Shown here: positions 23,988 to 31,989 of the stretch, in pieces | Position numbering within the stretch: position 1 is the first letter of the stretch | How the letters are laid out: each line of letters opens with the position of its first letter | Source: Amycolatopsis umgeniensis | Lineage (GTDB): Bacteria > Actinomycetota > Actinomycetes > Mycobacteriales > Pseudonocardiaceae | Direction: 5' to 3' | Assembly (NCBI RefSeq): GCF_014205155.1 | Contig: NZ_JACHMX010000001.1 | Coordinates: 7,068,001 to 7,132,000 of the forward strand | Length of the DNA: 64,000 nt | Notes under the pieces: generated by a model | What the model was told of the DNA's origin: nothing | The model's database searches: none | What the model saw: only the letters and a program-made list of their open reading frames with translations | Made by a program: the position numbers and the translations under genes

Positions 23988-24632
23988 ATGACCGAACTCT
24001 CCTTACCCGCCAAGGCGTATCTGCTCGCCTGTGACGTCGGCAAGAACAAGCTGCGGGACAGGCGCCGCGCGGGCCTGCTGATCCGCGGCGCGGCGCTGAC
24101 CGACCTCGTGCTGCGCGGCCGCGTCGCCGACGCGGACGGCCGGGTCGCGGTGTCGGGCGCCGGGCCGACCGGGGATCTCGTCCTCGACGAGTTGCTCACC
24201 GAGGTCGCGGGGGAGAGTCCCCGCAAGTGGAAGTGGTGGGTGCGCAAGGACGCGCGTGGCACCTTGGAGGCGCTGGAGTCCCAATTGGACACCGGCGGCG
24301 TGATCGAACTGGAGACCGGCCGGACGCTGGGGTTGTTCCCGTCGCGCCGTCCGATCGTGCGGGATCCCGCCGTCGTCGACAGGCTGCGGGCCCAGGTGGA
24401 TCAGGCGTTGCGCGGGCCGTCGCCGGTGTCCGATGTGGATGCCGCGCTCACCTCACTGGTGGCCGCCGTCGAACTCCGTGACGTCATCCCCGGAAAGGTG
24501 AGGCGTCAGTACAAGAACCGGATCGAGGAGCTGGGCGAACGGGGCGGCGACGCGGTTCCCGCGCTGCGGAAGCTGTTCCGGGAGCTGCGCGCGGTGCGGG
24601 CGTCGGCCGCGTCCTCATCCGGCGGGAGCTGA
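23988..24632 (+). CDS. GPP34 (GOLPH3-like) phosphoprotein-family protein
   Basis: 214 residues from ATG 23988, soluble and helical. The family pattern is clear: LSLPAKAYLLACDVGKNKLRDR near the start, LLIRGAALTDLVLRGRV, a central KWKWWVRKDARGTLEALESQL with a Trp/Lys-rich patch, and the C-terminal VRRQYKNRIEELGE. In eukaryotes GPP34 proteins bind phosphoinositides and hold glycosyltransferases in the Golgi. Bacterial copies are common in actinobacteria and have no settled role. Here it directly follows a membrane glycosyltransferase, which suggests a related scaffolding role; this is an inference. The last 18 bp overlap the convergent TetR gene. Confidence 0.9.
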   Translation: MTELSLPAKAYLLACDVGKNKLRDRRRAGLLIRGAALTDLVLRGRVADADGRVAVSGAGPTGDLVLDELLTEVAGESPRKWKWWVRKDARGTLEALESQLDTGGVIELETGRTLGLFPSRRPIVRDPAVVDRLRAQVDQALRGPSPVSDVDAALTSLVAAVELRDVIPGKVRRQYKNRIEELGERGGDAVPALRKLFRELRAVRASAASSSGGS

Positions 24633-25232
24633 GCCGAACAGCCGGTCGAGGTGGTAGTCCACAGTGGACATCGCCTCGTCCGGCGTCCGGTGCTTCATCA
24701 CGATGTTGGTGCCCTGCGAATCCGCGAGTGCCCAGAGGATCGTCGATTCGTGCATCGCGTCGGCCGACTTGTCGACTTCGCCCGCGTCCTGGCCCTGGCG
24801 GATCAGCACGGCGAACAGTTCGAACAGCTGAGGCACGCCTTCGGTGAGCGCGGTCCCGAAGGAGGAGTCGGAAATCGACCGGATGAAGAACGCGACGCCC
24901 ATCAGCCAGTCGCCGCGGCGGCGTTCGTCGAGCGGCAGGATCTCGGCGATGATCGCGCGCAGGATGGCCTTGGGCGTCGAGGGCACTTCGCCCGCGTCCA
25001 GCCGGGCTTTGAGGCGCTCCTCGTACATCTGCGAGCGGCGCTCGATGGCGAAGAGCAGCATCTCGTCCTTGGTCTTGAAATAGTGCTGCACCAGGCCCAT
25101 CGACATGCCGGCTTCGGCGGCGACGTGGCGAAGGCTGACCCCTTCGAGGCCGCGCGTGGCCGTCAGCCGCCGGAGCGCCTCGGCGATCTCCACCCGCCGC
25201 GCGGCGTGATCCACCTGCTTCGGCACCTTCAC
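24615..25232 (-). CDS. TetR-family regulator divergent from the PH-domain operon
   Basis: 205 residues from GTG 25232, chosen because it leaves the operator upstream of the gene. TTG 25253, seven codons earlier, is the alternative and would put the start inside the operator. The helix-turn-helix is at residues about 14-60 (GVSLRHVAAEAGMSMGLVQHYFKTKDEM), and the BetI-like effector domain follows. Two copies of an ATGCGATCGCAT palindrome in the short divergent gap are the likely binding sites. It may therefore control the two-gene PH-domain membrane operon as well as itself. Confidence 0.9.
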   Translation of the reverse strand: MKVPKQVDHAARRVEIAEALRRLTATRGLEGVSLRHVAAEAGMSMGLVQHYFKTKDEMLLFAIERRSQMYEERLKARLDAGEVPSTPKAILRAIIAEILPLDERRRGDWLMGVAFFIRSISDSSFGTALTEGVPQLFELFAVLIRQGQDAGEVDKSADAMHESTILWALADSQGTNIVMKHRTPDEAMSTVDYHLDRLFGSAPAG

Positions 25233-25250
25233 CGTCCGTTTCGTCGTTTG

Positions 25251-25266
25251 CAATGCGATCGCATTG
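25251..25266. promoter_or_regulatory. TetR operator site 1
   Basis: CAATGCGATCGCATTG is a perfect 16-bp palindrome just upstream of the TetR start. A second copy is centred 38 bp away, in front of the divergent operon. Confidence 0.75.
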
Positions 25267-25285
25267 CCACTACGGTCCCAGGCTA

Positions 25286-25307
25286 TTACGATGCGATCGC
25301 ATTGTAA
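25286..25307. promoter_or_regulatory. TetR operator site 2
   Basis: TTAC-G-ATGCGATCGCAT-T-GTAA is a 22-bp palindrome with one mismatched pair, sharing the 12-bp core of site 1. It lies 14 bp upstream of the PH-domain gene start, where bound repressor would block initiation. Confidence 0.75.
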
Positions 25308-25320
25308 ACGAACGTCGGGG

Positions 25321-25833
25321 GTGAAATCGGTGGAAGCCGATCGGGGGAAGGTACGGCTGAGGCCGCCGCGGAACGCGCTGGATCAGCGGGTCGTGGGCTG
25401 GTGGCGGCTGCAGGGAACGATCTTCTGGATCTCGCCGGTGCTGGTACTGGTGCTGCTCGGGCTGCTCATCGCGCCCGCGCGGTTCTGGCTGCTGATGCCG
25501 GCGGCGGTGTTCGCGGTGCTGGGCCTCGTCTGGGTGATCGCGATGCCGCTGTGGTGGTTCAAGGTGCATCGCTGGGAGGTCACGGAAACCGCGGTGTACG
25601 CGCGCTCCGGGTTCTTCTGGCAGGAGTGGCGGGTCGCGCCGATGTCGCGGATCCAGACCGTGGACACCCTGCGCGGACCGTTGCAGCAGGTGTTCAAGCT
25701 CGCGACCGTCACGGTCACCACGGCGTCGGCGCGGGGCGCGGTCAAGATCCGCGGGCTGGACCACGAACTGGCCGCGAGCCTGGCGGAACAGCTCACCGAA
25801 ACGACTCAGGCGACGCCGGGGGACGCGACATGA
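25321..25833 (+). CDS. Bacterial PH-domain membrane protein, YdbS-like
   Basis: 170 residues from GTG 25321 (GTCGGGG just upstream). A short cytoplasmic N-terminus (LRPPRNALDQRVVGWWRL) is followed by two transmembrane helices (about 35-55 and 57-78). A bacterial PH domain (bPH_2, formerly DUF304) covers about 80-160 with the hallmark WEVTETAVYARSGFFWQEWRVAPMSRIQTVD. Such proteins occur in pairs with a larger partner, as here: the next ATG overlaps this stop codon. In Bacillus, YdbS and YdbT affect antimicrobial-peptide resistance; the actinobacterial role is not known. Confidence 0.88.
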   Translation: MKSVEADRGKVRLRPPRNALDQRVVGWWRLQGTIFWISPVLVLVLLGLLIAPARFWLLMPAAVFAVLGLVWVIAMPLWWFKVHRWEVTETAVYARSGFFWQEWRVAPMSRIQTVDTLRGPLQQVFKLATVTVTTASARGAVKIRGLDHELAASLAEQLTETTQATPGDAT

Positions 25834-27335
25834 CCTCGGGGGAGTTCGAGGGCTGGAGCACGCTCGACAAACGGACGCTCGCCGTCACCGCGCTGACCAT
25901 GGCGGGCGCGGCCGTCGGCGCCGGGATCCCCACCACGGTCGCGATCGTCGGCGGCGGCGGGAGTTTCTGGGTCACGCTCGCGTGGGTCGTGGCCGGTGGG
26001 GTGGTGCTCGTCGGCGGCGGCGTGCTGGCGGAACTGTTCTACTGGAAGGGCGTGCGCTACCGGGTCACGCCGGACCGGCTGGAGACGGCGTTCACGCTGG
26101 TCTTCCGGTCCCGGAAATCCCTGCAACGCGAACGGATCCGCAACGTCGACCTGACGGCCAACCCGCTGCACCGGCTGTTCGGTGTCGCGGTGGTGACCAT
26201 CGGCACCGGATCGCACGAATCGGGCGGGCAGGGCCGGATCAAGCTCAACCCCGTTTCGCGAGCCGAGGCCGAGCGGCTGCGTGCGGATCTGTTGCGCCGC
26301 ACGGAAATCGCGGAGACCGACGAGGACGCGCCGCTCGCCGAACTGGACCGGAACTGGATCCGCTACGCGCCGATGTCGTTCCTCAGCCCGGCGCTCGGCC
26401 TCGCCGCCGGTGGCGGGCTCATGCAGGTCTCCGAGTGGATGGGACTGCAGAAGGGCCTGATCGACTGGGTGATCGGCCTGTTCCGCGGGATCCCGCTGGT
26501 GGTGGCGATCCTCATCCTGCTGGCGATCGCGATGGCCGTCGGCGTGGTCGGCGCGCTGGGCCTGTGGGTCGAGATGTGGTGGAACTACCGGCTCGACCGC
26601 GAGGCGGGCGGCACGCTGCGAGTGCGCCGCGGACTGTTCACCACACGCTCGATCTCGATCGAGGAAGCCCGCCTGCGCGGTATCGACCTCGTCGAGCCGC
26701 TCGGGAACCGGATCTCCGGCGCGGCCCGCGTCGACGCGATCGCCACGGGCATGCGACAGAGCGACGAGCAGGACAAAACCGACTACCACACGCTCCTGCC
26801 CGCCGCGCCGATCGCGACGGCCAACCGGATCGCCGCCGAAGTCCTGCGCGAACCGATTTCACCGACCGAAGCCGTCCGGCTCACCGGGCATCCGCGCGCC
26901 GCGCGGGGGCGGCTGCTGCGCTGGTGGGTCGGTTCGGTGGTGGTACTGCTGGCGATCTTCGCGATCCTCGGCTTCCTGCTCACCGACGTCCTCCTGGTGA
27001 TCGGCGCCTTGCTCGGGATCGTGCTGCTGCCGATCTCGGTGCTGCTGGCGCTGGACGCCTATCGCAACCTCGGGCACGGGATCACCGGGCGATACCTCGT
27101 CGGACGGCACGGGACCGTGCGGCGGAGCACTTTCGCCCTCGAGCGCGACGGCGTGATCGGCTGGACGGTCAAACAGTCGGTGTTCCAGCGGCGCAAGGGA
27201 TTGCTGACGGTCACGGCGACCACGGCCGCCGGTTCCGGGGCGTACTCGGTGTACGACGCGGGGGAGGAGCAGGGCCTGCTGTTCGCCGAAGAGTCGGTGC
27301 CGGAGCTGCTGACGCCTTTCCTGGAACGAGCCTGA
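25830..27335 (+). CDS. Multi-PH-domain membrane protein, YdbT-like
   Basis: 501 residues from ATG 25830, which overlaps the upstream stop codon. The protein alternates transmembrane pairs with PH domains: helices at about 18-68, a bPH_2 domain at 70-150 (YRVTPDRLETAFTLVFRSRKSLQRERIRNVDLTANPLHRL), helices at about 185-245, a second PH domain, helices at about 370-410, and a third PH domain at 415-500. This is the YdbT architecture. Together with the YdbS-like partner it probably forms a membrane complex. It is preceded by tandem TetR sites, so expression is likely inducible. A 21-bp repeat array starts right after its stop codon. Confidence 0.88.
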   Translation: MTSGEFEGWSTLDKRTLAVTALTMAGAAVGAGIPTTVAIVGGGGSFWVTLAWVVAGGVVLVGGGVLAELFYWKGVRYRVTPDRLETAFTLVFRSRKSLQRERIRNVDLTANPLHRLFGVAVVTIGTGSHESGGQGRIKLNPVSRAEAERLRADLLRRTEIAETDEDAPLAELDRNWIRYAPMSFLSPALGLAAGGGLMQVSEWMGLQKGLIDWVIGLFRGIPLVVAILILLAIAMAVGVVGALGLWVEMWWNYRLDREAGGTLRVRRGLFTTRSISIEEARLRGIDLVEPLGNRISGAARVDAIATGMRQSDEQDKTDYHTLLPAAPIATANRIAAEVLREPISPTEAVRLTGHPRAARGRLLRWWVGSVVVLLAIFAILGFLLTDVLLVIGALLGIVLLPISVLLALDAYRNLGHGITGRYLVGRHGTVRRSTFALERDGVIGWTVKQSVFQRRKGLLTVTATTAAGSGAYSVYDAGEEQGLLFAEESVPELLTPFLERA

Positions 27336-27339
27336 CACC

Positions 27340-27488
27340 GCACTCGCGTGCTCAGACACCGCACTCATGTGCTCAGAGACGGAACTCGCGTGCTTGAACA
27401 CGGAACTCGCGTGTGCGGCATCCGAGCACGCGAGTTCCGCCTCCAAGCACGTGAGTTCCGCCGCTGTGCACGCGAGTCACGTCGGCGG
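27340..27488. repeat. Mirrored array of 21-bp units (4 direct + 3 inverted)
   Basis: Units start at 27340, 27361, 27382 and 27403 in one orientation (core ACTCGCGTGCT) and at 27426, 27447 and 27468 in the reverse orientation (core GCACGCGAGT). All are exactly 21 bp apart within each half. The turn is at 27424-27425. Confidence 0.85.
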
Positions 27489-27508
27489 GCACTTGGCCCC
27501 GCAAGCGA

Positions 27509-27563
27509 TGTCGCGAAAGCCACTTTCGGGACACCAGGCGTCCCGAAAGTGGCTTTCGCGACA
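27509..27563. repeat. 55-bp hairpin, GAAAG-CCA-CTTTC subtype (copy 2)
   Basis: Perfect 24-bp arms (27509-27532 and 27540-27563) with the 7-nt loop ACCAGGC. It sits between the two mirrored 21-bp arrays. Confidence 0.87.
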
Positions 27564-27618
27564 CCCAAGACCACTCACGGCCCGCTGGGCCGAGTCGGAG
27601 GTGTCGCGTGACTGGCCG

Positions 27619-27755
27619 GACGACTCGCGTGATCAGACGGACGACACTGGTGATCAGACGGACGACACGAGCGCGCCCGCGATCCGCCGAGAGTCGTCCG
27701 TCCAGACACGTGTGTCGTCCGTCTGATCACGCGAGTCGTCCCTCCAAGCACGCGA
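27619..27755. repeat. Mirrored array of 21-bp units (3 direct + 3 inverted)
   Basis: Units start at 27619, 27640 and 27661 (GACGACWCKSGTGATCAGACG type) and, inverted, at 27693, 27714 and 27735 (GTCGTCCGTCTGATCACGCGA type). The inverted half is nearly identical to the three-unit array at 41242-41304. Confidence 0.85.
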
Positions 27756-27811
27756 GTCATGGGCCCGACACTTCGGCCGCCGCCGAAACGTCCGCTGGCT
27801 ACCGTCGTGAC

Positions 27812-28573
27812 ATGACCGCATTCGCCGCACTGCACGTCCCCGGTTCCCCGCTGCTCCTCCCGAACGTCTGGGAGTTCGGCACGGCCGCCTTCCTGGCCGC
27901 GCAAGGCTTCCCGGCGCTCGGCACCACCAGCCTCGGGGTCTCGGCCGCCGAGGGGGAGCCGGACGGCGCCCCGTCCTCGAAGGACGCCACCGTCCGGCTG
28001 GCCCGGCGGCTCGCCGGGTTGGACGCGCTCATCAGCGTCGACCTCGCCGACGGGTTCAGCGAAGACCCGGGCGAGGTCGGCGCGCTGGCGGCGGAACTCG
28101 CCGAGGCCGGTGTCGCGGGGATCAACCTCGAAGACGCCCTCGGCGATCCCGTGCGGCACGCGGCCAAGATCGCGGCCGCGAAGGAACGCGCTCCCGGCCT
28201 CTTCGTCAACGCGCGCACGGACACGCATTGGCTGGGGGAGCCCGACATCGAGGCCGCGATCGAACGCTCTCTGTCCTATGTGGACGCCGGGGCCGACGGG
28301 GTGTTCGTGCCGGGCCTCGCCGAACCGGCGGATGTCGAGCGGCTGGTGAAAGCCGTCGGCGTGCCGGTGAACCTGCTGTTCCTCCCCGGCAAGGTCACGG
28401 TCGACGGCCTGGCCGGGCTCGGCGTCGCGCGGATCAGCCTCGGCTCGCTGCCGTACCGGATGGCGCTGGCCGCCACGCTGCGCACGGTGGAGGCCATCCG
28501 TGACGGCGGCGAACTCCCGCTGGTCCCGCCGTCCTACGACGAAGTCGCGGCCCTGCTGCCGGAATCTCATTAG
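27812..28573 (+). CDS. Isocitrate lyase / PEP mutase superfamily enzyme
   Basis: 253 residues from ATG 27812; upstream frame extensions run through repeats and are rejected. It is a TIM-barrel protein. Segments expected for this superfamily are LLLPNVWEFGTA near the start, SVDLADGFSEDP (metal-binding acidic loop), GINLEDA, and LFVNARTDTHWLG, followed by YVDAGADGVFVPGL. Members make or break C-C or P-C bonds next to a carboxylate (methylisocitrate lyase, oxaloacetase, PEP mutase). The flexible-loop cysteine signature of true isocitrate lyases is not visible, so the exact reaction is open. An aminotransferase gene follows after 10 bp. Confidence 0.85.
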   Translation: MTAFAALHVPGSPLLLPNVWEFGTAAFLAAQGFPALGTTSLGVSAAEGEPDGAPSSKDATVRLARRLAGLDALISVDLADGFSEDPGEVGALAAELAEAGVAGINLEDALGDPVRHAAKIAAAKERAPGLFVNARTDTHWLGEPDIEAAIERSLSYVDAGADGVFVPGLAEPADVERLVKAVGVPVNLLFLPGKVTVDGLAGLGVARISLGSLPYRMALAATLRTVEAIRDGGELPLVPPSYDEVAALLPESH

Positions 28574-28583
28574 CCTCGGCAGC

Positions 28584-29603
28584 ATGCAGACCTTCGGAGC
28601 CGAATTCGCCGTCCCGCCCGGTTATCTGAACACGCCCAGCATCGGCATCCCGCCGTCGCACGTGGCCGACGCGGTGGCGGAGGCCGTCGAGCGGTGGCGG
28701 CGCGGCGAGGCACGGCCGTCGGACTTCGACGAGCCCGTCGCGCGGACCCGGGCGGGGTTCGGCGCGCTGATCGGGGTCCCCGCGGAGCGGGTCGCGATCG
28801 GGGCGTCCGTCTCGCAGCTGATCGCGAACGTGGCGGCCGGGCTGCCCGACGGCGCCGGCGTGCTGGCCGCCGGGAACGACTTCACCAGCGTCACCTTCCC
28901 GTTCGCGGCCCAGGCGTACCGCGGGGTGAAGGTCACCGAAGTCCCGCTGGACGAGCTGACCGAGCGCGTCGAGGGGCACGATCTCGTCGCGGTCAGCGTC
29001 GTCCAGTCGGCGGACGGCGCCCAGATCGACCTCGACGCGCTCCGGGCCGCGGCCGAGGCGGCGGGCGCGGCGGTCCTGCTCGACGTCACCCAGGCCGCCG
29101 GCTGGCAGCCGCTCGACCTCGGCTGGGCCGACTGGGTGGTCGGCGCGAGCTACAAATGGCTGCTCGCGCCGCGAGGGGCGGCGTGGCTGGCCGTGCATCC
29201 GAGGGTGCTGGAGCGGGCGGTGCCGGTCGCCGCAAACTGGTACGCGGGGGAGGACCGCTGGCAGACCGTCTACGGCCTCCCGCTGAGGCTCGCGGAGGGC
29301 ACCCGGTCGCTCGACCTGTCCCCGGCCTGGCTCTCGTTCGTCGGCGCCGCCGTCGCGCTGGACTACCTCGGGTCCTTGGATCTGGAAGCCGTCCGCGCGC
29401 ACTGCGTTGGCCTCGCCGACTCACTCCTCGAAGCGCTTGGGTCACCCGGTCAGGGGAGTGCGATCGTCTCGCTCGACGCGGCCGCCCACCGGGTGAAGGA
29501 AGCGGGCATCGTGGCCGGTACCCGGGCCGGAAGGCAGCGATTCGGGTTCCATCTCTACAACACGGCTGACGACGTCGAACGGGTGATAAGCACGTTCAGG
29601 TGA
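28584..29603 (+). CDS. PLP-dependent class V aminotransferase
   Basis: 339 residues from ATG 28584. It has the fold-type I pattern of cysteine-desulfurase-like and kynureninase-like enzymes. The Asp that holds the PLP ring nitrogen is in VLLDVTQAAGW, the Schiff-base lysine is Lys191 in VVGASYKWLLAPRG, and the C-terminal lobe is short. Class V enzymes transaminate, desulfurate, or cleave substrates such as serine or isopenicillin-like amines; the precise reaction is not clear. It is probably cotranscribed with the PEP-mutase-like gene, which would suit a small pathway processing a keto acid, but this is only inferred from adjacency. Confidence 0.88.
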   Translation: MQTFGAEFAVPPGYLNTPSIGIPPSHVADAVAEAVERWRRGEARPSDFDEPVARTRAGFGALIGVPAERVAIGASVSQLIANVAAGLPDGAGVLAAGNDFTSVTFPFAAQAYRGVKVTEVPLDELTERVEGHDLVAVSVVQSADGAQIDLDALRAAAEAAGAAVLLDVTQAAGWQPLDLGWADWVVGASYKWLLAPRGAAWLAVHPRVLERAVPVAANWYAGEDRWQTVYGLPLRLAEGTRSLDLSPAWLSFVGAAVALDYLGSLDLEAVRAHCVGLADSLLEALGSPGQGSAIVSLDAAAHRVKEAGIVAGTRAGRQRFGFHLYNTADDVERVISTFR

Positions 29604-29637
29604 ACCGCCGGACCGGCGTGAACTACCGTATGTTCCC

Positions 29638-30312
29638 GTGGTTGGTGCGCAATTTACCCCGGGAGCGACGGAAACGGCCCGGCTTCAGCCGGTGCGACCG
29701 GCAGGGCCGGGCGGGCCGCCGCCCGCCCCGAAGCCGTCGAGGGACACCAAGGCCCTCGCGCTGAAAGGTGCCGGACTGGTCGCCATCGCGGTCGTCTCGG
29801 CCCTGCTCTGGTGGCTGATCCGGCACGAGCCCGAGGCGACCCCGGTCGCGGACGTGCCGTCGAAGAGCGGCCAGTTCCAGTACACGCTGATCGAGGGACC
29901 GCAGGTCACCTCCGACTGCGCGAGCAAGGCCTACGGCGACACCAAGCAGTTCTTCTCCGAGACGCCGTGCACACGCCTGTCGCGGGCGCTGTACACGACC
30001 GAAACCGCCGGGAAGAAGGCGCTGGTCTCGGTCGTCCTGGTCACCATGCCCGGCGAGGTCACCGCGACCCAGCTCAAGGCGCTCACCGACAAGGACGGCA
30101 CGGGCAACGTGTCCGACCTGGTGCGCGACGGCACCTTCAAGGGTCAGGGTGCCCCGAAGATCTCCGGGCAGGACGCCGCCTACGACTCCCACGTCACCGG
30201 ACCCGAGGTGGCCATCGTGCTGGCCGGTTTCTACGACAAGCAGACCGACAAGCCGGTGCTGGAGCGGATCGCGACCGACGCCCTGCGGCTTTCGGGTGAT
30301 CTGCGCCGCTGA
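29638..30312 (+). CDS. Single-pass membrane protein of unknown function
   Basis: 224 residues from GTG 29638. A cytoplasmic Pro-rich N-terminus of about 38 residues is followed by one transmembrane helix (about 42-60, LKGAGLVAIAVVSALLWWLI). The extracytoplasmic domain of about 160 residues has two cysteines, near residues 93 and 107. The domain segments TLIEGPQVTSDCASKAYGDTKQFF and KALVSVVLVTMPG look like a compact alpha/beta module. I do not recognise the family; similar Pro-rich, single-pass proteins are common in Pseudonocardiaceae. A perfect 57-bp hairpin follows the stop codon. Confidence 0.75.
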   Translation: MVGAQFTPGATETARLQPVRPAGPGGPPPAPKPSRDTKALALKGAGLVAIAVVSALLWWLIRHEPEATPVADVPSKSGQFQYTLIEGPQVTSDCASKAYGDTKQFFSETPCTRLSRALYTTETAGKKALVSVVLVTMPGEVTATQLKALTDKDGTGNVSDLVRDGTFKGQGAPKISGQDAAYDSHVTGPEVAIVLAGFYDKQTDKPVLERIATDALRLSGDLRR

Positions 30313-30318
30313 GTTTCC

Positions 30319-30375
30319 AGTACATGAAGGCCCCCTTCCTTGCGCCAGGCGCAAGGAAGGGGGCCTTCATGTACT
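30319..30375. terminator. 57-bp perfect hairpin between convergent genes
   Basis: 27-bp arms (30319-30345 and 30349-30375) are fully paired, with a 3-nt loop CAG. It ends one base before the stop codon of the convergent ferritin-like gene. A near copy lies at 62825-62882. It could terminate both transcripts. Confidence 0.82.
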
Positions 30376-31314
30376 TCAGACCGACTGGCCCGGCATGGCG
30401 ATCGCGACCGGCTTCGCGCCGAACTCCGCCCGCCACGCCGTCCCCCGCCGCGCCGACCCGATGAGCGCGTTCAACGCCGTCGTCCGCAGGGCCGCGTCGT
30501 CGGTCCTGTCGATCACGCCGAGCCAAGCCGCCGTCACGTCGGACTCGGCCGTCGCCACCAGTTCCATCGCCGAGTTCGCCTCGGTCACCGGCTTCGGCGG
30601 CACGTACGCGGCCTCCGGTCCCGCGGGCGCCTGGCCCGCCGCGGAAAGCATCCGTTCGCAGACGTTCCGCCGCTTGACGTGCTCGGCCGTACCTCGCGCC
30701 ACCGCGCCGCTGAAGGCGGCGGGCAGATAGGCGCTGACCAGCCCGTACACCCAGATCGCCGAGTGTTCGGTGGCCAACGCCTGCTGGACCGCCTCCGCCG
30801 CTTCCTGGTTCAGCGGGGCACCCGCGGGGACTTCGACCGCACCGGCGTCGTCGCCGCGGCCGAGCTTGTCCGAACTCTGCTGCAACGCCGCGCAGCCCGC
30901 CGCGATCGAAGCGACCATCCCGGCGCGGTAGCGGGGGAGCGAAGACACGAGGCCCTCAGCTTGTTTGCGGGCCTGTGCGAGCCGCTCCTTGAGCCCGTCC
31001 ACCGACGACGGCGGGGTTTCCGCCGGGCCTGACTGCTCCGGCTTGGGGCGGTTGAGCCGGTCCACCTCGGTCTTGAGCGCCGCCGCGTGCGCTGCCCGCG
31101 CTGTCGCGACAGCCTCGCCCTCGGCGCCTGTCACCGCCTTCGCGCCCGCCGCGTCGGTCTCCGCCGCGCGCAGCAGCGGGCCCAGCGGGTCGGGGGTTTC
31201 GTCGAACCCGGGGGAGCAGGCAGCCGCGAGCGGCACGGCCACCGCGGCCAGCGCTCCCCACCGCAGGAAAGCGCGACGGCTCGGCCAGGTGGGCTCTGTC
31301 GATCTTCCGGTCAC
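30376..31314 (-). CDS. Exported ferritin-like (DUF4439) lipoprotein
   Basis: 312 residues. The signal region SRRAFLRWGALAAVAVPLAAAC combines a Tat-like twin arginine with a lipobox (Cys near residue 33). A coiled-coil-prone stretch follows (about 60-130). The C-terminal 150 residues form the ferritin-like DUF4439 four-helix bundle (QALATEHSAIWVYGLVSAYL). A gene of this type lies beside rimP in many actinobacteria, including mycobacteria, from memory, and here it is divergent from rimP. Whether it binds iron is unknown. Its 3' end touches a perfect hairpin. Confidence 0.85.
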   Translation of the reverse strand: MTGRSTEPTWPSRRAFLRWGALAAVAVPLAAACSPGFDETPDPLGPLLRAAETDAAGAKAVTGAEGEAVATARAAHAAALKTEVDRLNRPKPEQSGPAETPPSSVDGLKERLAQARKQAEGLVSSLPRYRAGMVASIAAGCAALQQSSDKLGRGDDAGAVEVPAGAPLNQEAAEAVQQALATEHSAIWVYGLVSAYLPAAFSGAVARGTAEHVKRRNVCERMLSAAGQAPAGPEAAYVPPKPVTEANSAMELVATAESDVTAAWLGVIDRTDDAALRTTALNALIGSARRGTAWRAEFGAKPVAIAMPGQSV

Positions 31315-31449
31315 GCCGCCCCATCCTGCCAGTACCCCGTGCGGGGCCGCCGCTCGCGCGTCACGCGGGGGTCACCAGATAAGCTGGTCCACTACCGAAC
31401 CCGGATCCACACCGCCGGGTCGCCCACAGCCGAACAGGAGCGCTCCACC

Positions 31450-31989
31450 GTGCCCAACGACCTCGCCAGCAGGCTGGAGCCCATCGTGGCCGAAGCCGTC
31501 AAGGCCGCGGGTTTCGACCTCGATTCCTTCGAGGTCCAGCAAGCAGGCCGCCGTCAGCTGGTCAAGGTCGTCGTCGACGGGGACGACGGCGTCGGACTGG
31601 ACGAGGTGGCGAGCGTCAGCCGCGCGGTTTCCGCCGCGCTCGACGAGAACGAGCACGTGATCGCCAGCGCGTACACGCTCGAAGTCACCTCGCCGGGCCT
31701 CGACAGGCCGCTGACCGTGCAGAGGCACTGGCGGCGCGCGAAGTTCCGCCTCGTCAAGGTCACGCCCGCCGAGGGCGCCGCGTTCATCGGCCGGGTGGGG
31801 CACGCGGGGGAGAAGGCCGCGCGCGTGCTCGTCGACGGCGAGATCCGGGACGTCGGTTACGCCTCGGTGGCCAAAGCGGTCATCGAGATCGAGTTCAAGC
31901 AACCACCTGCCGAGGACCTGAAACTGTTGGAAACCGATGCGTCGGCCCTGAACGCCGCCACCACAGAGCCGAAGGAGGAGCCGAAGTGA
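31450..31989 (+). CDS. rimP: Ribosome maturation factor RimP
   Basis: 179 residues from GTG 31450, with AGGAG upstream. Residues about 1-75 are the N-terminal alpha/beta domain ([48 protein letters not shown]). The motif [14 protein letters not shown] (about 75-88) is the RimP signature. Residues about 90-160 are the SH3-like domain. RimP assists 30S assembly by helping S12 and other proteins onto 16S rRNA. It heads the conserved rimP-nusA-ylxR-infB cluster; its stop overlaps the nusA start (GTGA). Confidence 0.95.
   Translation: MPNDLASRLEPIVAEAVKAAGFDLDSFEVQQAGRRQLVKVVVDGDDGVGLDEVASVSRAVSAALDENEHVIASAYTLEVTSPGLDRPLTVQRHWRRAKFRLVKVTPAEGAAFIGRVGHAGEKAARVLVDGEIRDVGYASVAKAVIEIEFKQPPAEDLKLLETDASALNAATTEPKEEPK

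Larger units (their letters stand above)
27336..27811. other. Gene-free region of mirrored 21-bp arrays and a hairpin
   Basis: 476 bp with no credible gene; the reading frames here simply read through the repeats. It holds one mirrored 21-bp array (27340-27488), one 55-bp hairpin (27509-27563) and a second mirrored array (27619-27755). Confidence 0.7.

Noticed and set aside
27348..27611. Small genes in the 21-bp repeat region
   Set aside because: Open frames arise because 21 is a multiple of three and the repeats lack stop codons; no ribosome site or family is visible.
27340..27755. CRISPR array
   Set aside because: Units are 21 bp in direct contact with no unique spacers, are mirrored, and have no cas genes nearby.
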